Below, piece after piece: positions 36,874 through 41,260 of a stretch of DNA of 41,260 nucleotides. Numbering within the stretch: the stretch's first letter is position 1; each line of letters starts with the position of its first letter. Made by a program: the position numbers and the translations under genes. A model generated the notes under the pieces. It had not been told where the DNA came from and did not search any database. It saw only the letters and a program-made list of their open reading frames with translations. The stretch comes from JBEKHI01 sp050012355. Its GTDB lineage: Bacteria; Actinomycetota; Actinomycetes; Streptosporangiales; Streptosporangiaceae. Location: the NCBI GenBank assembly GCA_050012355.1, contig JBEKHI010000017.1:1-41260 (forward strand), read 5' to 3'.

Positions 36874-38169
36874 CTATCGATGTCCCATCGCTGGGGCTTC
36901 GTGTCGGTCGTCGGCGGGTACATCGTCGGGGTCGAGGGCGGCCTTCGGGCGCGGTCGGCGGGCCAGGGCAACGGCCATGACGACGGCGCCCAGTGCCGGG
37001 ACGATGCCGCAGATGGCCATGCCCGTCCGGGCGCCGAGTTCGTTCGTGAGCGCGCCGATGATCGGGGCCCCGATGGGCGTGCCGCCGATGAAGACCAGCA
37101 TGTACAGCCCCATCACCCGGCCGCGCAGCCCGGGATCGACCGCTAGCTGGACCGACGCGTTCGCCATCGACTGGAAGGCGAGGTTGACGAAGCCCATGCC
37201 GCCGAGCAACACGAGGAAGGTGGCCATGTCCGGCGCGACCGCCGCGGCCGTCTGGAGCAGCCCGAAGCCGGCGGCCGCGAGCATGATGACGCGAGCCCTC
37301 GGATGGGTGGTGGCCCCGGCCAGCAGCGCGCCGGCCGCCGATCCGATCGCGAGCGTGATGTTGAACAGCCCGTAGGTGCTGGCGCTGCCGTGGAACGTTG
37401 ACTTCGCCATGGCGGTCAGCACGATGGGGAAGTTGAGGCCGAACGTGCCGAGCACGCCGACGATGAAAATCGTCCACACGACGTCCGGGCGCTGGCGCAC
37501 GTGCCGGGCCGCGGCGCGCAGCGCCTGGGGCTCGCGGCGGGCGGGCGGGGCGGGGGTGAGGTCGGACGGCCGCAGCCGCAGCAGGCCGATCGTCGGGCCG
37601 ATATAACAGACGGCGTTGACCGCGAATACCCACCCGGTGCCCGCGCTATCGATGAGCAGGCTCGCGATGGCCGGTCCGATCAGCCGGGTTGACTGGAACA
37701 CGGCCGCGTTCATCGCTATCGCGGCGCGTAGCTGCCCGGGCGGCACGACCTCGGTGACGAACGCCTGCCGGGCGGGCGCGTCGAACGCGAAGATCGATCC
37801 GGTCGTCAGCGCGAACGCGTACACGTAGACCGGGCGTATCTCGCCGGCGATCGTGATGACGGCCAGCGCCCCGGTGGCGAACGCGTTGAGTGTCTGCGTG
37901 GTCAGCAGGATCCGCCGCTTCGGCAGCCGGTCGGCCACCATCCCGGTGTGCAAGCCGAACACCAGCATCGGCAGGAACTGCAGCGCCATGGTCACGCCTA
38001 CGGCCGCCGAGCTGTGCGTCAGGTTGAACACCAGCCAGTCCTGGGCGATGCTCTGCATCCAGGTGCCGGTGTTGGTCAGGCTCTGGCCGCCGAGATAGAT
38101 CCGGTAGCTGCGCGAGGTAAGGGGAGCGAAGGCGCCCCTCGGTTGCCGAATCTCCTCGGCGGTGATCAC
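36874..38169 (-). CDS. MFS transporter (EntS-like, MFS_3 family)
   Basis: 431 residues from GTG 38169 with about 12 helices. SYRIYLGGQSLTNTGTWMQS, IAQDWLVFNLTHSSAAVGVT, GMVADRLPKRRILLTTQTLN (motif A), APARQAFVTEVVPPGQLRAA, LIGPAIASLLIDSAGTGWVF and NASVQLAVDPGLRGRVMGLY follow the EntS/MFS_3 pattern, used for siderophore or drug export in many actinomycetes. No siderophore genes are close. It is divergent from a LysR regulator, which probably controls it. A hairpin lies after its stop. Confidence 0.85.
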   Translation of the reverse strand: MITAEEIRQPRGAFAPLTSRSYRIYLGGQSLTNTGTWMQSIAQDWLVFNLTHSSAAVGVTMALQFLPMLVFGLHTGMVADRLPKRRILLTTQTLNAFATGALAVITIAGEIRPVYVYAFALTTGSIFAFDAPARQAFVTEVVPPGQLRAAIAMNAAVFQSTRLIGPAIASLLIDSAGTGWVFAVNAVCYIGPTIGLLRLRPSDLTPAPPARREPQALRAAARHVRQRPDVVWTIFIVGVLGTFGLNFPIVLTAMAKSTFHGSASTYGLFNITLAIGSAAGALLAGATTHPRARVIMLAAAGFGLLQTAAAVAPDMATFLVLLGGMGFVNLAFQSMANASVQLAVDPGLRGRVMGLYMLVFIGGTPIGAPIIGALTNELGARTGMAICGIVPALGAVVMAVALARRPRPKAALDPDDVPADDRHEAPAMGHR

Positions 38170-38268
38170 TGGGCGCCCTTCCCGATCGTCGGTTGTCCTT
38201 CGACGCTCTCACGGTTCAGGGCTTATTGAGAACTGCAATTACTCATCTAACTGTTATTGTTAAACGTT
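38170..38268. promoter_or_regulatory. MFS/LysR divergent promoter region
   Basis: An AT-rich stretch, GCAATTACTCATCTAACTGT and then TATTGTTAAACGTTATG, runs up to the LysR ATG. It contains short T-N11-A-like elements expected for a LysR protein (for example around AACTGTTATTGTTAAACG). TTACTCAT could be a -10 for the transporter direction. I could not fix a precise operator. Confidence 0.4.
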
Positions 38269-39141
38269 ATGACGGCCTATGATCCGCAGCTCCTCGCGAC
38301 GTTTCTCGCCGTCGAGCAGACGGGCAGCTTCACCCGCGCCGCCGCCCGCCTCGGCATCCAGCAGCCCACCGTCAGCCAGCACATACGCCGGCTGGAAGAA
38401 CAGGTCGGCCGGACGCTCGTGCTGCGGGACACGCATTCGGTGTCGTTGACGGCCGACGGCGAGGCGATGATCGGATTCGCGCGCAACATCCTGGCCGCCT
38501 GCGAAGAGGCGGCCGCGTATTTCACCGGATCCCGGCCCCGCGGACGCCTGCGCATCGGCATCGCGGATGACCTCGCCCTGACCCGGATGCCGCAGATCCT
38601 GCGCGACTTCCGCCGAGACAACCCGCTGGTCGACTTCGACCTGACGGTCGACCAGAGTGGCCTGCTGCATCAGCGCCTGGAGGACCACAAGCTCGACGTG
38701 TTCATCGGCAAGCGCCCCAGCGGCGAGCAGCGCGGCCAGCTTGTCAAGCGGGATCGCCTGGTCTGGGTGGGTACCCCGTCGACGAAGGTCGATCTGACCA
38801 GGCCGCTGCCGCTCGTCGTCTACGCGGCGCCGAGCATCTCGCGTACCGAGATCCGCCGCGCGCTGAACCGTGCGAGCCTGCCGTTCCGCAGCGCCTGCGT
38901 CTGCCGGGGTGTCAACGGGCTGATCGCGGCCGTCGCGGCCGGGGTCGGCATCTCGGCTCTGGCCGCTAGCCTGGTACCGGCTCAGCTCACCACCCTCGGG
39001 TCCGGGCAGCGGCTACCCGAACTGGGCACGATCGATCTGGTCCTGCTCACCAACCCGCGAACCGACCGGCGGCCCGCGGTGCGGGCCCTCATCTCGACCG
39101 TGCTGGCGAGCGGATCGAAGTCGCTGGTCATCAACGAGTAG
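38269..39141 (+). CDS. LysR family transcriptional regulator
   Basis: 290 residues from ATG 38269 (MTAYDPQLLATFLAVEQTGS). HTH: FTRAAARLGIQQPTVSQHIR RLEEQVGRTLVLRD (residues 18-50; written in two parts). The effector domain has RGRLRIGIADDLALTRMPQI, DFDLTVDQSGLLHQRLEDHK, LDVFIGKRPSGEQRGQLV and IAAVAAGVGISALAASLVPA. It is close to the HdfR/IlvY-like branch with a short C-terminus. It likely regulates the divergent MFS exporter in response to a small molecule. Confidence 0.85.
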   Translation: MTAYDPQLLATFLAVEQTGSFTRAAARLGIQQPTVSQHIRRLEEQVGRTLVLRDTHSVSLTADGEAMIGFARNILAACEEAAAYFTGSRPRGRLRIGIADDLALTRMPQILRDFRRDNPLVDFDLTVDQSGLLHQRLEDHKLDVFIGKRPSGEQRGQLVKRDRLVWVGTPSTKVDLTRPLPLVVYAAPSISRTEIRRALNRASLPFRSACVCRGVNGLIAAVAAGVGISALAASLVPAQLTTLGSGQRLPELGTIDLVLLTNPRTDRRPAVRALISTVLASGSKSLVINE

Positions 39142-39162
39142 GGACCGGCGTGACTCCCGCCG

Positions 39163-39675
39163 TTAGGACTGCTCGAACTGCTCCCGGATCTTGCGTGACA
39201 TCGCTTCTGCCGCGCTGAACGAGGTCGTGAGCGGGGGCTGCTGCGCCAGGTAGGCCACTCCTAGAAGTTCTCCCTCGTCCTTCTTCGGCACGAGCCAGAG
39301 GTGGAAATGAGGCGCGCGCTCCATCACCGCCAGGTAATAGACGCGCTGGACCCCGGTAGCAGCCTTGATCGCCGGAATGAGCCGATGCAGAATCGAACCG
39401 AACTCGGCAAGCTCGTCCGGAGTCATGTCACCGAAATCCAGAAGATGCCGTCTGGCCTCGAATATGACCGTTCCCGCACTGGACTCCTGCAACGGGGCGT
39501 GCTCGGCGAGGAAGTGCTCGCCCTCGACGATGTAGCCCCCTGGCCGGGGGACATCCAGAAGCTCCGACCCCGTTTTGAGGTTGTCCTGCTTTCGGCAGAT
39601 ATTGCAGTCCGACCGGTGATTATACGGAGGCGGACCAATTTCCACGGGAGGCTTCTCCCCGGAAGAGATGGACAC
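39163..39675 (-). CDS. HIT-like superfamily protein
   Basis: 170 residues from GTG 39675 with TATGGAGGG six bases ahead. CNICRK (24-29) looks like half of a zinc knuckle. GGYIVEGEHFLAEHAPL and MTPDELAEFGSILHRLIPAI precede VYYLAVMERAPHFHLWLVPK (near residue 120). The last carries H-F-H-L-W-L where HIT hydrolases have HxHxH, so the third His is Trp. Members with this change act as ADP-ribose or nucleotide hydrolases in some cases and may be inactive in others. Nucleotide binding likely; reaction not assigned. AT-rich AATTATTTAAAC upstream may be a promoter. Confidence 0.7.
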   Translation of the reverse strand: MSISSGEKPPVEIGPPPYNHRSDCNICRKQDNLKTGSELLDVPRPGGYIVEGEHFLAEHAPLQESSAGTVIFEARRHLLDFGDMTPDELAEFGSILHRLIPAIKAATGVQRVYYLAVMERAPHFHLWLVPKKDEGELLGVAYLAQQPPLTTSFSAAEAMSRKIREQFEQS

Positions 39676-39783
39676 TTATACCCTCCATAGTTTAAATAAT
39701 TCGGCACTACCAAACGTAGAGCCAGCCTTCGGTAGCTGCTAAGCGCCACCAGCTATCAGACCATTGAGAGCGTCTATACCCGC

Positions 39784-40797
39784 TCAGCTTCGCTTTTTGA
39801 CCTGCACGAAGCGGAACGGCGAGTTCGAAGGCGCCGTGAGCAGCAACTTGGGCAGCTCCGCTGCCTCCTTCGCGTACGCCGCGCGGTACTCGGACACCGC
39901 GGCGGAGAGCTGTACCTGGTTCAGGTTCACGAACTGCTGCTCATAGCCGGCTTGGACGGCGAAGTAGATGCCCGCCAGGTCCGTTGACTGGGTGCAGTCC
40001 GCGTCGGTTTCCGCTATCGCGATCTGAGCGCGGTACTGCGGGGAGTTGGTCGCGGAGCTCGAACCGAGCTTGAGGCCGCCGCTGCCCGCCATGGACCGGA
40101 TCGCCTGGATGAAGGCGGTCGCCGGGTCGGTGACGTTGTAGCCGTTCGTCGCCATGCACGCGGACCATGCCTTCGTGGCCTTCTTCACCGCCGCGTCGTG
40201 CTGCACGTCATTGGTGATGTCCCCGCTCAGCGTCTGTATCTGAGAAAGCGGGCCGGTCTGCTCCGCGTCGCTGAACTTCATGATGATGTTCGAGCACTTT
40301 CCCGCTGCCTTCTGCGCGGCGGCCGAAAGGTCACTGGTGGGAGTGAGGCTCTCTGAGACGACACCGCCACTGGCGATGGCGATGTACCCGCCCAATACGC
40401 CCTGGGTGCCGAAGAACCCGCTCTGAGCCGCCTGGGCGGTCCCGAGGAACCCCCAGGCCCCGTACGCTACCGAGCGGCTGAGGCCACCGCCGAAGAAATA
40501 CGGCGTCGCGACGTCGCTGGCGTCCGACCCGTACCCGGCCGCCGCCATGCACGCGGTGGTGAGTGTGGTCGCCGACTCGTTGGGCGCGAGCCCGTCGTCG
40601 TTGGTCACGCCCAGGTCCTCATAGGGTGTGAACGGCTCGCTTTGCTCGGCCGCCGAAACAGATGCGGGCGGCGGCGGGGAGCCGACGCTGGGCGGGGTCA
40701 CGTTCGTGTCGGGCGCCTTGATGGCCGTCGTCGTACAGCCGGCGGCGGCCAGCGCAGCGCAGCAGGCGAGGATGCCGGCGAGGCCGCGGATTTTCAT
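39784..40797 (-). CDS. Uncharacterised lipoprotein beside ABC permease
   Basis: 337 residues from ATG 40797 with GAAGGAGC ahead. MKIRGLAGILACCAALAAAG then CTT: lipobox AAGC (Cys21). A Pro-rich linker follows, then a mainly helical mature part with TTACMAAAGYGSDASD, KCSNIIMKFSDAEQ, WSACMATNGYNVTDPATAFI and several Cys spaced for disulfides. Repeated ACMAxxGY motifs hint at two similar halves. Unknown family. The start is 26 bases from the permease gene on the same strand, so it could be an accessory or substrate-binding lipoprotein of that ABC system. Confidence 0.65.
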   Translation of the reverse strand: MKIRGLAGILACCAALAAAGCTTTAIKAPDTNVTPPSVGSPPPPASVSAAEQSEPFTPYEDLGVTNDDGLAPNESATTLTTACMAAAGYGSDASDVATPYFFGGGLSRSVAYGAWGFLGTAQAAQSGFFGTQGVLGGYIAIASGGVVSESLTPTSDLSAAAQKAAGKCSNIIMKFSDAEQTGPLSQIQTLSGDITNDVQHDAAVKKATKAWSACMATNGYNVTDPATAFIQAIRSMAGSGGLKLGSSSATNSPQYRAQIAIAETDADCTQSTDLAGIYFAVQAGYEQQFVNLNQVQLSAAVSEYRAAYAKEAAELPKLLLTAPSNSPFRFVQVKKRS

Positions 40798-40822
40798 GAT
40801 GTGCTCCTTCAGCAAGCGAGCG

Positions 40823-41260
40823 TCAGGCATGGCGGAGCGCCGCGAGCGGACTTGTCCGGGAGGCACGCAACGCGGGGTACAGGCCGGCCAGCAGTCCGAC
40901 GATGCTGCCGATCAGCGGCGCCGGCAACGTCAGGGCCGGGTTTATGACAGCGGTCCAGGACTGGCTGGCGGCGATGAGGACGACGGTGAGCACGCCGACG
41001 CTGGTCCCGATCAGCCCGCCGAGCGTGCCCAGCGCGGTGCTCTCGGACAGGAACTGGCCGGCGATATGGCGTGGCCGGGCGCCCAGTGCCCGGCGCAGCC
41101 CGATCTCTTCGGTGCGCTCGAGCACGGCGACCAGCGTCGTGTTCGCGATGCCGACCGCGCCGATCAGCAGGCTGATGGACGCGAGCACGAGGAACAGCCC
41201 GGCGAGGTCACCGCTGACCTGGCTCTGCAGCGTCTGCGGGGCGGGCGGCGTGGTCACCAC
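40823..41260 (-). CDS. ABC transporter permease, MacB/FtsX-type (partial, C-terminal part)
   Basis: 145 codons in view; the gene enters from the right edge. Three membrane segments: LAGLFLVLASISLLIGAVGI, LGTLGGLIGTSVGVLTVVLI, LIGSIVGLLAGLYPALRAS. ANTTLVAVLERTEEIGLRRA and LGARPRHIAGQFLSES are the conserved MacB/FtsX signature before the last helices, and the end LYPALRASRTSPLAALRHA is standard. It should work with an ABC ATPase (MacB-like) outside the window. The lipoprotein downstream is probably in the same operon. Confidence 0.85.
   Translation of the reverse strand: MVTTPPAPQTLQSQVSGDLAGLFLVLASISLLIGAVGIANTTLVAVLERTEEIGLRRALGARPRHIAGQFLSESTALGTLGGLIGTSVGVLTVVLIAASQSWTAVINPALTLPAPLIGSIVGLLAGLYPALRASRTSPLAALRHA

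Noticed and set aside
36840..36890. CRISPR-like repeat pair
   Set aside because: Only two short units, one a hairpin at a gene end, and no cas genes in the window.
1..41260. tRNA, rRNA, prophage, integrase or transposase genes
   Set aside because: None was seen on reading both strands; short structured RNAs cannot be excluded without a covariance search.

Overview
High-GC, GC3-rich DNA with GTG starts, apparently leaderless genes, RbpA, a polyprenol-phosphate mannosyltransferase, a mycothiol-type DinB protein and MocR, HxlR and S-adenosyl-methyltransferase (DUF574) families points to an actinomycete, probably a soil filamentous one of the Streptosporangiales or a relative. I see no rRNA, tRNA, CRISPR array, integrase or transposase.

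Layout. 1-5.2 kb: small enzyme genes mixed with decayed ones. An aminoglycoside-phosphotransferase-like gene and a DUF574 methyltransferase have each lost an internal block, and fragments of other genes lie between them. 5.2-9.3 kb: O-methyltransferase, DinB protein, PAP2-like membrane protein, SDR, and a membrane-anchored GH12 glucanase. 9.3-12.7 kb: a lysine-2,3-aminomutase-like radical SAM enzyme, then a GNAT/cystathionine-beta-synthase operon. 12.9-16.5 kb: HxlR regulator divergent from an SDR across a perfect palindrome, an MFS exporter divergent from a MarR regulator, and an orphan PAAR-like DUF4280 protein. 16.6-17.4 kb: two truncated genes, a SARP-type regulator and a crotonase, that meet at a 66-bp palindromic repeat. 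17.4-19.8 kb: MocR regulator and a double GNAT protein whose start codons overlap head to head.

Two systems stand out. (1) 20.0-22.9 kb: a thaumatin-like lipoprotein is divergent from a protein that joins an ECF-type sigma factor, a zinc-binding anti-sigma-like motif, a membrane segment and an extracellular GH128 beta-1,3-glucanase. Both genes face a perfect 13-bp inverted repeat that reads as the same ECF-like promoter on either strand. This suggests a self-contained glucan (fungal wall?) sensing and attack module. (2) 22.9-25.4 kb: a 25-residue peptide gene with a strong ribosome site, a 15-bp perfect hairpin, a ThiF/E1-like adenylyltransferase with a PqqD/RRE-like front domain, and an M50 membrane protease also with a PqqD-like front domain. 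This looks like a compact RiPP locus whose precursor ends in Gly.

25.4-41.3 kb is mostly housekeeping: cupin and metallo-beta-lactamase pair, L,D-transpeptidase, Ppm1, RbpA, a coupled run (DUF3817, class I methyltransferase, TrmH-type methyltransferase, glycerophosphodiesterase), an adenylate kinase-PRPP synthetase pair, oligopeptidase B, MFS/LysR pair, HIT-like protein, lipoproteins and the end of a MacB/FtsX-type permease. A family of palindromic repeats (two clear copies, two diverged) is scattered through 6.7-26.7 kb.
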